A stretch of 58,231 nt of DNA, from assembly GCA_030532425.1 (NCBI GenBank), contig JAUNLD010000011.1, forward strand, positions 1 through 58,231, written 5' to 3'. The position numbers and the translations under genes were made by a program. The DNA is from Lautropia sp. Lineage in GTDB: Bacteria; Pseudomonadota; Gammaproteobacteria; Burkholderiales; Burkholderiaceae_E. How positions within the stretch are numbered: position 1 is the stretch's first letter; every line of letters starts with the position of its first letter. Shown one piece after another: positions 8,881-17,122 of this stretch. The notes beneath the pieces are model-generated. The model worked only from the letters and a program-made list of their open reading frames with translations, did not search any database and had not been told where the DNA came from.

Positions 8881-10200
8881 TCAGTGTCCGCCGCCCAGCC
8901 AGATGAAGCGGATCAGGAAGAGGGCGGCAATCACCCACGTGACGGGGTGGATCTGCTTCACCTTGCCGGTCAGCACCTTCAGGATGACGTAGGTGATGAA
9001 ACCGAAGGCCAGACCGTTGGCCACCGAATAGGTGAAGGGCATGGCCAGCGTCGTCACCACGGCCGGCACGGCCTCGGTGCTGTCCTTCCAGTCCAGCTCG
9101 GCCAGGTCGCGCACCATCAGGCAGGCGACGAACATCAGCGCCGGGGCCGTGGCATAGGCGGGCACGGCCGTGGCCAGCGGGGAGAAGAAGAGCGCCGCCA
9201 GGAACAGCACCGCCACCGTCAGCGCCACCAGACCGGTGCGGCCACCGGCCTGCACCCCGGCCGCACTCTCGACATAGGCCGTGGCACTGGAGGTACCCAG
9301 CACCGAACCGGCCATGATGGCGGTGCTGTCGGCCATCAGGGCGCGACGCATGCGCTTTTGCTGCTCGGGCGTGCCATCGCCCACATACAGGCCAGCCCGG
9401 CGGGCCACCCCCATCATCGTGCCGGTGGCATCGAACAGCTCCACCAGGAAGAGCACCAGCACCACGTTCAGCAGGCCCACGCCCCAGGCACCCGGGATGT
9501 CCAGCGCCATGAAGGTCGGCGCGATCGACCCCGGCCGGGACACCAGCCCCTTGAGCTCGTTCCCCCCCACCATGAAGGACAGGATGCTGATGGCGATGAT
9601 GCCGATCAGCACCGCCCCCGGCACCTTGCGGTGATCGAGGGCGACGATCAGGATGAAACCGAGAAAGGCCAGGATCACCGGCATCGAATGCACATCCCCC
9701 AGGGTGATGAGCGTGGCCGGGGAATCGACGACGATGCCGGCACTGCTCAGGCCGATGATGGCCAGGAACAGGCCGATGCCGGCCGTCGTGCCGGCCCGGA
9801 TCGTCTGCGGGATGCCGGCGATCAGCTTCGAGCGCAGGCCCAGCACGGTGGTCAGCAGGAACAGGCAGGCCGACAGGAACACGGCGCCCAGGGCCACCTG
9901 CCAGCTGTAGCCCATCGACCCCACCACCACGAAGGCGAAATAGGCATTCAGGCCCATGCCGGGCGCCACCGCCACCGGATAGTTGGCATAGAGCGCCATG
10001 ATCCCCGTGCCCAACGCCGACACCAGACAGGTGGCCACGAACACGGCCTCCTTCGGCATGCCGGTGTTGGCCAGAACCGTCGGATTGACGAACAGGATGT
10101 AAGCCATCGTCAGGAAGGTGGTGAAACCGGCCAGGATTTCGGTGCGGACGGTGGTGCCGTGCTGTTCAAGCTGGAAGGTTCGTTCGAGGAGGTGCTTCAT
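8881..10200 (-). CDS. NCS2-family purine permease (AzgA-like)
   Basis: This inner-membrane proton symporter for a nucleobase most resembles the AzgA/GhxP/PurP hypoxanthine-guanine-adenine branch. The 439-residue product starts MKHLLERTFQLEQHGTTVRT and has the branch motifs GFTTFLTMAYILFVNP and VAPGMGLNAYFAF, then LFDATGTMMGVA and TSSATAYVESAAGVQAGGRT. About 12-14 membrane segments are visible. The start is the ATG before KHLLERTF; in-frame upstream sequence is not family-like. The substrate is inferred from the branch. It ends 80 bases from the LysR gene, converging with it. Confidence 0.92.
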   Translation of the reverse strand: MKHLLERTFQLEQHGTTVRTEILAGFTTFLTMAYILFVNPTVLANTGMPKEAVFVATCLVSALGTGIMALYANYPVAVAPGMGLNAYFAFVVVGSMGYSWQVALGAVFLSACLFLLTTVLGLRSKLIAGIPQTIRAGTTAGIGLFLAIIGLSSAGIVVDSPATLITLGDVHSMPVILAFLGFILIVALDHRKVPGAVLIGIIAISILSFMVGGNELKGLVSRPGSIAPTFMALDIPGAWGVGLLNVVLVLFLVELFDATGTMMGVARRAGLYVGDGTPEQQKRMRRALMADSTAIMAGSVLGTSSATAYVESAAGVQAGGRTGLVALTVAVLFLAALFFSPLATAVPAYATAPALMFVACLMVRDLAELDWKDSTEAVPAVVTTLAMPFTYSVANGLAFGFITYVILKVLTGKVKQIHPVTWVIAALFLIRFIWLGGGH

Positions 10201-10443
10201 CACAGACTCATGCCGGGAGGGGGCGGGCCGGGCAACAGTGCCCGGACGGACGCAACAGCGGGAAAAGGAAGCATTGTGCGCAGCAATGCGGGGCCCAAAG
10301 ATAGCCGAAAAAACGGCGCCCTGCTGGCGCCGTTGCCATCCTTCACGTGATGCCCGCCCCATCGATGCAGACAGACCGGCCGACACCCACGCGGGACATC
10401 GGCCGCAGCGGCAGACGCGGGCACCACGCCCCGCCCGGGACAC

Positions 10444-11658
10444 TTACTTGGGCAGCTGCACCAGCGGCGTCTCGCGCACCGTGGTTTCGCGGCCGTTCCG
10501 GATCGTCTCGATCTTCTTCAGCGCCGCATCCACCTTGTCCTTGCCCTCCAGCAGCGCATAGGTGATGGTGAACTCGCGGCTTTCCTTCGGCCCGATCTTG
10601 GGCACCAGGCCCAGCGGTCGCTGATACTTGCGGTTGTACGAGAAGCTGGTGCCCGGTTCCAGTCCCGTCACATAGCCCTGACCAGTGGTGTCGGTGTTCT
10701 TCCACAGCGAGAAGGCCGGCAGTTGCAGCACGTTGAAGGCCATCGACACGGCGCGCTCGCCATTCTTCGTGTGCAGCATCGCCAGCGAGTTGCCGGCCTC
10801 ATCCCCATACGGGAAGACGTTGTACACCATCTCGTCGTAATCGCGGGTGGGGCCACGATAGGTCTGCCAACTGGCCAGATCCTGCTTGGCGTAATCGTTG
10901 AAGGGCGAGACCTCGCGCACCGGCGCGGCGAACTTCGCCCCCGCTTCGAGCAGCGGCGTGCCAAAGTTGCTGTGATAGAGCGCCTGATATTCCTTCTCGT
11001 AGTCGCCGTTGTTGGTGAGCGTGTCGTGCACGGTGAATGCGGTGGCGCCCGGCACCGTGCTCAGCTCGGTATCGACCAGAAAATCCACCTTCTTGAAGGC
11101 CTGCTCGCGCAGCAGCCCCTTCAGGCGGATGGTGTAGGGCGGCTTCTCGTCGATGGACAGCACCACCTTCGAGGCCGGGATGTTCGAGGCCAGACCATGC
11201 AGTGTCAGCATCGTGCCGTCATCATCCACACCCGGGTGACCCACCCACTCATAGCCGCAGCGCGTCACCAGCTCGTTGAAGCCCTCCAGCCAGCCCAGCC
11301 CGTTGCGGCCGGTCTGCTCGATGAAGGCCGGGTTCACCACTTCCTTCACCGGCGAATCCCAGCCCAGGCGCACACCGCCCGCCTCGGCCTTCAGCACGTT
11401 CATGCCGCGGGTGGGCACCACGCTGATCTTCATCGCCCCGGTGTCGATCTCGACCAGCGTCACCCCTTCCTGCCGGCCGCCATGCAGCTTCTTCACCGTC
11501 ACCGAGAAAGGCTTCTCTGCCTTGACGCCCAGCGCCTGGCTGGTGATCTGCTGTTCCTTGACCGGCTGGTCCGTATCGAGCAACACGTATTCCCAGGCAG
11601 CAGCCGGGCCGGCCGCCAGCGCAGCGGCAACCCCCAGGGCAATGGCAGACTTCTTCAT
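10444..11658 (-). CDS. Secreted DUF4432 / aldose-epimerase-like protein
   Basis: The 404-residue product begins MKKSAIALGVAAALAAGPAAA, a Sec signal peptide, so it is probably periplasmic. The mature part resembles the DUF4432 group of galactose-mutarotase-like beta-sandwich proteins. Typical pieces are IDTGAMKISVVPTRGMNVL, LGWDSPV, ELVTRCGYEWVGHP and LHGLASNIPAS, plus HSNFGTPLLEAGAKF. Such proteins bind or isomerise sugars; the substrate is unknown. The ATG at 11656-11658 was chosen because it opens the signal peptide. It is followed by the NCS2 gene on the same strand, 243 bases away. Confidence 0.82.
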   Translation of the reverse strand: MKKSAIALGVAAALAAGPAAAWEYVLLDTDQPVKEQQITSQALGVKAEKPFSVTVKKLHGGRQEGVTLVEIDTGAMKISVVPTRGMNVLKAEAGGVRLGWDSPVKEVVNPAFIEQTGRNGLGWLEGFNELVTRCGYEWVGHPGVDDDGTMLTLHGLASNIPASKVVLSIDEKPPYTIRLKGLLREQAFKKVDFLVDTELSTVPGATAFTVHDTLTNNGDYEKEYQALYHSNFGTPLLEAGAKFAAPVREVSPFNDYAKQDLASWQTYRGPTRDYDEMVYNVFPYGDEAGNSLAMLHTKNGERAVSMAFNVLQLPAFSLWKNTDTTGQGYVTGLEPGTSFSYNRKYQRPLGLVPKIGPKESREFTITYALLEGKDKVDAALKKIETIRNGRETTVRETPLVQLPK

Positions 11659-11823
11659 GGTGACTCTCCTTGATCGATGGATCGGGATGACGCATCCGCA
11701 GACACACAAATGTGACATGATTTTAAACAGTCAATGAACCTGACATGCCAATGTCCCGGTGGCTCCCCCTGTTTTCTGGCGCCCCTGCCCGCCAGCCGCG
11801 AGGAGCCCGCATCCTCCACAACA

Positions 11824-12447
11824 TCAGCCGTCCGCCAGCCCGTCGCCTGCCCCATCCTCCTGCCACAGCACCTGGCCATGACTGCTGTTGTCCAGCCAGG
11901 CCCGGAAAGCGGGTGCCCGCTCTTCCACCAGCTGCACGTGCATCGACACCGCCGCCCCATGCTCCACCGCCAGCAACGCGCCCCCCTGCGCCGCCACTTC
12001 ACGCCGCACCAGCCCCTCCAGCTCGTAGCCCACCGAAAAGCCCAGCACCACCTGCCGCACGATCGGCACCCGTTCGGCCTGCAAAAGCGCCGCGGCCACC
12101 GTGTCGGTGTAGGCCCGCACCAGCCCGCCCGCCCCCAGCTTCACCCCGCCAAAGTAGCGCACCACCGTGGCCAGCACGCCCTCCAGCTGCTGGTGGCGCA
12201 GCACATCCAGCATCGGCCGCCCCGCCGTGCCGCTGGGTTCCCCATCATCCACCGCTGCCGACTGCCCGCCCGCCAGCAGCGCCCAGCAGACATGCGCGGC
12301 CCCCGGATGCAGCGCCTTCAACCGGGCCACCTCGGCATAGGCGGCCTCGCGGCCATCCACCGGCATCACCCGGCCCAGAAAGCGGCTTTTCTTGATGAGC
12401 AGCTCGGATTCCACCGGCCCTGCCAACGTCGATGCATCCATAGACAT
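11824..12447 (-). CDS. YigZ/IMPACT-family protein
   Basis: The 207-residue product belongs to the YigZ family. It has an N-terminal UPF0029/Impact-type domain with SRFLGRVMPVDG and the signature DGEPSGTAGRPML (around residues 68-80), then VVRYFGGVKLGAGGLVRAY. A C-terminal DUF1949-like domain follows. Eukaryotic IMPACT modulates translation; the bacterial role is not established. The ATG at MSMDAST was chosen as start; MSM gives two close options. It is divergent from the CNP1-like lipoprotein gene. Confidence 0.9.
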   Translation of the reverse strand: MSMDASTLAGPVESELLIKKSRFLGRVMPVDGREAAYAEVARLKALHPGAAHVCWALLAGGQSAAVDDGEPSGTAGRPMLDVLRHQQLEGVLATVVRYFGGVKLGAGGLVRAYTDTVAAALLQAERVPIVRQVVLGFSVGYELEGLVRREVAAQGGALLAVEHGAAVSMHVQLVEERAPAFRAWLDNSSHGQVLWQEDGAGDGLADG

Positions 12448-12586
12448 ACTGTTTGTTCCAACCCCTCGAAACCCTCTGCTTGTGTGACGAACCCACAATG
12501 AATGGTCGTGCTTTGCAGCCTGAGCAGCCAGCATGCAGGCTACGATTGCCGTTTTGTTCCAGACGCGACACCATCCTACAACGGAC

Positions 12587-13177
12587 ATGACCATGCGCCG
12601 CATCCCCCAGATCGCCTCCCCTGTCCTGCTGGCCACCCTGATGGCCGGCTGCGCCAACACCATCAACGAGGATGATCCGCACGCACCGATACGCGAGGAA
12701 GGCCGCGCTGCCGTCAGCGCCGGCAGCGCCCAGAAGCAGGATCCCGCTGCCGGCCCCACCACCACCGTGCGCCACGAAGGCAAGCCCGACTGGGCCGCCG
12801 TCTACGAAACCCCACCGGGCACCCGCTACCGCGAGCAGCAGCTGATCTACGTCGACCGCAACAGCCTGCACGAGCACAAGCTGGGCGACAAGCTCACCTA
12901 TTACACCGCCACCACGCGCGAGCTGCATCCGGCCAGCGGCAGTGCCCGCATCCAGGAACTGGCCGTGCTCTGCGAGGGCGCCCCCATCGCACCGGCCACC
13001 TCGCTACGCGGCGAGGGCAGCGAGAACCGTGACGGCAGCTACCGCCTGCAGCGCGCCAAGACCCCCATCACCTCGCTGGAACAATTCTCCACCCAGCGCA
13101 TTCCCATCGACCCCAAGGTACCCAGCACCTTCGTGGTCCGCGCCATCTGCCTGCTGGGCACCGATCCGCATCGCTGA
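12587..13177 (+). CDS. CNP1-like family lipoprotein
   Basis: This is an outer-membrane or periplasmic lipoprotein of about 196 residues. The start MTMRRIPQIASP leads into a signal peptide with lipobox LMAGC. The mature protein carries CNP1-like family features: DWAAVYETPPGTRYREQQL, VDRNSLHEHKLGDKLTYYT and IPIDPKVPSTFVVRAICLLG. CNP1 was first noted in Neisseria; its function is not known. An in-frame start 54 bases upstream would destroy the signal peptide and was not used. It is divergent from yigZ. Confidence 0.82.
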   Translation: MTMRRIPQIASPVLLATLMAGCANTINEDDPHAPIREEGRAAVSAGSAQKQDPAAGPTTTVRHEGKPDWAAVYETPPGTRYREQQLIYVDRNSLHEHKLGDKLTYYTATTRELHPASGSARIQELAVLCEGAPIAPATSLRGEGSENRDGSYRLQRAKTPITSLEQFSTQRIPIDPKVPSTFVVRAICLLGTDPHR

Positions 13178-13372
13178 TCGCGCCCCGGCGCATCATCCGT
13201 CACACCGGGGGTACGCCCCGGATGCTGCGGCACAGTATTGCCACTATACTGACGGCGATGACCGTTGCGGCCAAAGGGGGTATGTGCAGGCCGCACGGCC
13301 ACCCAGCGTCGCGGGGCTCCTGCTGCCTGGCCGGCGCTGGCTGTGTCCTGCCGACAATCACACGGAGACATC

Positions 13373-14770
13373 ATGACCCAAACGGCCGCCGATGCGCCTC
13401 TCAAGAATCCGATGCTCTTTCCCCAGGGCACCCAGCGATCGCTCATTACCATCCTGATCGCCGCGGTGCTTGCCTGGGGTGCCTATCAGATCCTGCCCTA
13501 CGAAACCAACGCCAACAAGGGCCTGGCGATCCTGCTGTTCATTGCCATCCTGTGGTTCACCGAAGCCCTGCACATCACCGTCACCGCGCTGATGGTGCCG
13601 GTACTGGCTGCCGTGTCGGGCATCCCCAACATGAACACCAAGCAGGCCCTGGCCGGCTTTGCGGATCCGATCATCTACATCTTCTTTGGCGGTTTTGCGC
13701 TGGCTACAGCCCTGCACGTGCAGAAGCTCGACCGCAAGATCGCGCTGTGGCTGATCTCGCTGTCGCGCGGCAACATGCTCACCGCCGTGTTGCTGCTGTT
13801 TGCCGTCACTGCCTTCCTGTCGATGTGGATCAGCAACACCGCCACCGCCGCGATGATGCTGCCGCTGGCACTGGGCATGATGAACCACCTCGACCGCGAC
13901 AAGGAACGCAAGACCTTCGTCTTCGTGCTGCTGGGCATCGCCTATTCGGCCAGCATCGGAGGCCTGGGCACCCTGGTGGGGTCGCCGCCCAACGCCATTG
14001 CCGCCAAGGCGCTGGGCCTGGATTTCAACGGCTGGATGAACTATGGCCTGCCCATCATGCTGGCGCTGATGCCGCTGGTGCTGTTCTCGATGTACGTGGT
14101 GCTGCGGCCCAACCTGCGCCAGCGCGTCGAGGTGAGCGGCGAGTCGATTGCCTGGAACACGCCGCGGTTGCTGACGCTGGTGGTCTTCGTCGTCACGGCC
14201 ACCGCCTGGATCATGGGCGGCCAGATCAAGACCCACTTCGGCATCACCAACCCCGACACCGTGGTGGCACTGGCGGCGGCCGTGGCCGTCGTGGCGCTGG
14301 GCCTGGTCACCTGGCAGGACGTGGCCACCAATACCGACTGGGGCGTGCTGCTGCTCTTTGGCGGCGGTATCGCCCTCAGCGCGCTGCTGCAAAACTCCGG
14401 GGCCTCACTGGCATTGGGCCAGACCCTGGCCTCGGGCTTTCTCAGCACCCATCCCTTCCTCGTCATCCTGGTGGTGGCGGCCTTCATCATCATGCTGACC
14501 GAGTTCACCAGCAACACGGCCTCGGCCGCCCTGCTGGTGCCGGTCTTTGCCAGCATCGCCACCCAGATGAACCTGCCCAAGGAAGCCCTGGTGATGGTGA
14601 TCGGCATCGGTGCCTCGTGCGCCTTCATGCTGCCGGTGGCCACCCCGCCCAATGCCATCGTCTTCGGCACAGGCATGATCCGCCAGCGCGAGATGATGCA
14701 GGTGGGCCTGCTGCTCAACCTGCTGTCGATTGCACTGGTGGCACTCTGGGCCTATTTCTTCCTGCTCTGA
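13373..14770 (+). CDS. DASS-family (SLC13) dicarboxylate/sulfate sodium symporter
   Basis: This is an inner-membrane Na+-coupled anion symporter of 465 residues. It has two inverted repeats, each with a helical hairpin and an SNT motif: WISNTATAAMMLPLALGM in the first half and EFTSNTASAALLVPVFASIA in the second. Pro-rich loops LVGSPPNAI and VATPPNAIVFG are the matching helix-breaking loops at the substrate site. It resembles SdcS/CitT-type carriers of succinate, malate, citrate or sulfate. The ATG is preceded by GGAGA at a good distance. A strong hairpin follows 30 bases after the stop, so it is probably monocistronic. Confidence 0.93.
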   Translation: MTQTAADAPLKNPMLFPQGTQRSLITILIAAVLAWGAYQILPYETNANKGLAILLFIAILWFTEALHITVTALMVPVLAAVSGIPNMNTKQALAGFADPIIYIFFGGFALATALHVQKLDRKIALWLISLSRGNMLTAVLLLFAVTAFLSMWISNTATAAMMLPLALGMMNHLDRDKERKTFVFVLLGIAYSASIGGLGTLVGSPPNAIAAKALGLDFNGWMNYGLPIMLALMPLVLFSMYVVLRPNLRQRVEVSGESIAWNTPRLLTLVVFVVTATAWIMGGQIKTHFGITNPDTVVALAAAVAVVALGLVTWQDVATNTDWGVLLLFGGGIALSALLQNSGASLALGQTLASGFLSTHPFLVILVVAAFIIMLTEFTSNTASAALLVPVFASIATQMNLPKEALVMVIGIGASCAFMLPVATPPNAIVFGTGMIRQREMMQVGLLLNLLSIALVALWAYFFLL

Positions 14771-14800
14771 GGGCAGCGCCCCCCTTCAGCCCCTCGTCAG

Positions 14801-14837
14801 AACGGCCGATCCGGGCAGACGCCCGGTACCGGCCGTT
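14801..14837 (+). terminator. Hairpin terminator after the DASS gene
   Basis: AACGGCCG (14801-14808) pairs with CGGCCGTT (14830-14837), and CCGGGC pairs with GCCCGG inside it. The tail TCGTTGT is only mildly U-rich, so efficiency is uncertain. Confidence 0.6.
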
Positions 14838-14985
14838 TCGTTGTCGGGCCCTTCGGGCACCCATCGGAGCCCGCACGCGCGGCCCGGACAATCAATCGTT
14901 GCGGCACCTGCCCAGCACCCAGCACCGGCACCCAATGCCCTTAGAGCCCCGGTGCGCCGATAGCCGCAGCTGCCCTGCAGATACC

Positions 14986-15297
14986 CTAAGCCTCGCCCTC
15001 ATCATCAACACCTGCGTCCTCATCCTCGCCCGTCAACAGGCCATCGGCCTCGGCCAGGGCGTCGTCCGCCTCGTCCAGCGCGGTGTAGGGCAGGCCCTCT
15101 TCGTCCGGACGCGATTCGGCCAGCGCCTCGATCCGGCCCAGAAACTCCTGCTGGTCGATGTCGCCGTCGATGTACATCTCGCGCAGAGAACGGTATTCGG
15201 GATCGTTGAGCAGATCCACCCCTTGCCGGGCCATCTCGGCCTCGGCCTCAAGAAACGCTTCCAGCTCCTTCAGATAAGCCGGGTCCATGCCTGCCAT
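14986..15297 (-). CDS. Small acidic protein coupled to ppx, function unknown
   Basis: The 103-residue product is strongly acidic, with an especially acidic C-terminus (LTGEDEDAGVDDEGEA). Residues 5-60 look helical (MDPAYLKELEAFLEAEAEMA, then LREMYIDGDIDQQEFLGRIEAL). No family is recognised. Its ribosome binding site GAGAGGAAAAG begins in the TGA stop of ppx, and the ATG lies 14 bases after that stop. Translational coupling to exopolyphosphatase is therefore likely. A role linked to polyphosphate turnover is a guess from context only. Confidence 0.72.
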   Translation of the reverse strand: MAGMDPAYLKELEAFLEAEAEMARQGVDLLNDPEYRSLREMYIDGDIDQQEFLGRIEALAESRPDEEGLPYTALDEADDALAEADGLLTGEDEDAGVDDEGEA

Positions 15298-15311
15298 GAT
15301 CTCTTTTCCTC

Positions 15312-16862
15312 TCAGGGTTCTTCGGGGCTACCCGTCAGCACATAGCTCACGTCCTTGAAGACGCCCACGCGCCCCCATTCCTCGATCTCTTCACGCAGCG
15401 ACTGATCGGTCAGCGGATGCTGCTCGGCCCAGGCAGCCGGCAGCGACAGCACCCAGCCTGCCTCCGGCCCGCCGGGCAGCGCCCGGATCGAGATCGGCGT
15501 CTCGCGGCCATCACGCCGGCGTTGCAGGATGACGGCCAGGCGCAGACATAGAATCTTCTGCCATTGTTCCAGATCGGGGTTGCGCACCCGCAGCTTCTTC
15601 AACCCGCCACTCTGCCCCAGCACGAAGGTGGCCAGCTCCTGCTGCTCCATCGCCGAGAACCCCGGCAAATCGGCGTTGCCGACGATGTAAGCCCCGTGCT
15701 TGTGGGCGTTGTCGTGCGCGATGAACGAACCGATCTCGCGGATGCGGGCCGCCCAGCGCAGGCTGTGGTCATCGGGCACGGCCGGCCCCCTGGCCCCCGC
15801 CCCCGCGCCGGCCGTCAGCTCGGCCAGCAGCCAGCTGGCCAGCTCGGCCACCTGCCGGCCATGCTGATCATCCATCCGGTAGCGCTCCACCAGATGGCTG
15901 ATGGTGATCTCGCGCTGATCAGAGCCGGATTCGCGCCCCAGCAGATCGTAGAGGATCCCCTCGCGCAGCGCCGAATCGCAATAGCCCATCGATTCGATGC
16001 CGAACTCGTCGAACACCGCCTGCATCGCCGCCAGGCCGCCGGCCAGCACCGGCTGCCGGTCGGGCTTGAGCCCCGGCAGCTTGTCCAGGGCATCGGCGTG
16101 ACCGGCCTCCACACACATGTCTTCCAGTCTCGACAACCCCTCGCGGGTGATGAGCGAATGCCCAAAATTGGCCTCGACCAGCTGCAACAGCGCCTTGGCC
16201 GTGCCCGAGGTACCGATGGCGTACTGCCAGCCCACCCGCTGGAAGGCGCGCACGTGCTCGGCCAGACGCTCGCCACAATGCAGCCGCGCCTTGCGCATCG
16301 CCCCGCGGGTGATCTTGCCCTGCCCAAAAAACAGCTGGGTCAGCGCCACGCAGCCGATCTGCAACGACTCACGCCGCCGCACCACATCGTCCACACCGAT
16401 GACGCATTCGGTCGAGCCACCGCCAATATCGACCAGCAGCCGCAGCTGATGGTCCAGCGGCAGACTGTGCGCCGCCCCGACGTAGATCAGTCGCGCCTCT
16501 TCGCGCCCTGCCACCACCTCGATGGGACGCCCCAACGCCTCGCTCGCCTCCTTCAGGAAGACATCGATGTTGCGCGCCACCCGAAAGGTGTTGGTGGCCA
16601 CGGCCCGGAAAGCCTCCAGCTCCAGCCCCTGCAGACGCTCGGCAAAACGCCCCAGGGCCTGCAGGGCACGCTGGCGGGCCTCATCCGACAGCGTCATGTC
16701 GTCCCCCAGCCCCGCCCCCAGCCGGACCACCTCCTTGATCTGGTCAAGGATGCGCAACTGCGGCCCGGCCGACGACTGGTCGACCTCGGCAATCAGCAGT
16801 CGGAAACTGTTCGACCCCAAGTCGACGGCAGCCAGCGGCTTTCTGAGCGCAACCTCACTCAT
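15312..16862 (-). CDS. ppx: Exopolyphosphatase (Ppx/GppA family)
   Basis: This enzyme removes terminal phosphates from polyphosphate, and possibly pppGpp, in the cytoplasm. The 516-residue product has the actin-like ATPase-fold motifs LAAVDLGSNSFRLLIAEV at the N-terminus and LLVDIGGGSTECVIG around residue 145. A C-terminal HD-like helical domain follows (region ERYRMDDQHGRQVAELASWL and ARIREIGSFIAHDNAHKHG). Length fits Ppx better than the shorter forms. It is divergent from ppk1 across 260 bases, and its stop overlaps the ribosome binding site of a small acidic protein gene. The ATG at MSEVALRKPL was chosen since upstream sequence is not family-like. Confidence 0.95.
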   Translation of the reverse strand: MSEVALRKPLAAVDLGSNSFRLLIAEVDQSSAGPQLRILDQIKEVVRLGAGLGDDMTLSDEARQRALQALGRFAERLQGLELEAFRAVATNTFRVARNIDVFLKEASEALGRPIEVVAGREEARLIYVGAAHSLPLDHQLRLLVDIGGGSTECVIGVDDVVRRRESLQIGCVALTQLFFGQGKITRGAMRKARLHCGERLAEHVRAFQRVGWQYAIGTSGTAKALLQLVEANFGHSLITREGLSRLEDMCVEAGHADALDKLPGLKPDRQPVLAGGLAAMQAVFDEFGIESMGYCDSALREGILYDLLGRESGSDQREITISHLVERYRMDDQHGRQVAELASWLLAELTAGAGAGARGPAVPDDHSLRWAARIREIGSFIAHDNAHKHGAYIVGNADLPGFSAMEQQELATFVLGQSGGLKKLRVRNPDLEQWQKILCLRLAVILQRRRDGRETPISIRALPGGPEAGWVLSLPAAWAEQHPLTDQSLREEIEEWGRVGVFKDVSYVLTGSPEEP

Positions 16863-17122
16863 CGGGTTTTTCCATACAGAAGTGTCATGTCGACAGCATT
16901 CTGCAACAAAAGTCCGCCCATCGCCCACATGACCCACAAGGAGGCTGGCAGCGCGTGACGCCCGGATGCCTCACACGTGTCAGGCTTCAGGCGCCCGGAC
17001 ACGCCACACCCCCCAGTTCTCGCTACACTCTGGGATAGGCTGAACAGCGCCCGTGCCGGGGCCCCCCATCCACAGAACGTGTTCAGCCGCCGTGCAAGGA
17101 CAGCCCCCAGCCTCACCCGACC

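Noticed and set aside
13222-15345. 707-codon frame overlapping the DASS gene
   Set aside because: It is in another frame of a clear transporter gene and shows no family features.
16863-17122. Pho box between ppx and ppk
   Set aside because: GTGTCAT and TCGACAG occur but not as two seven-base repeats with the required spacing.
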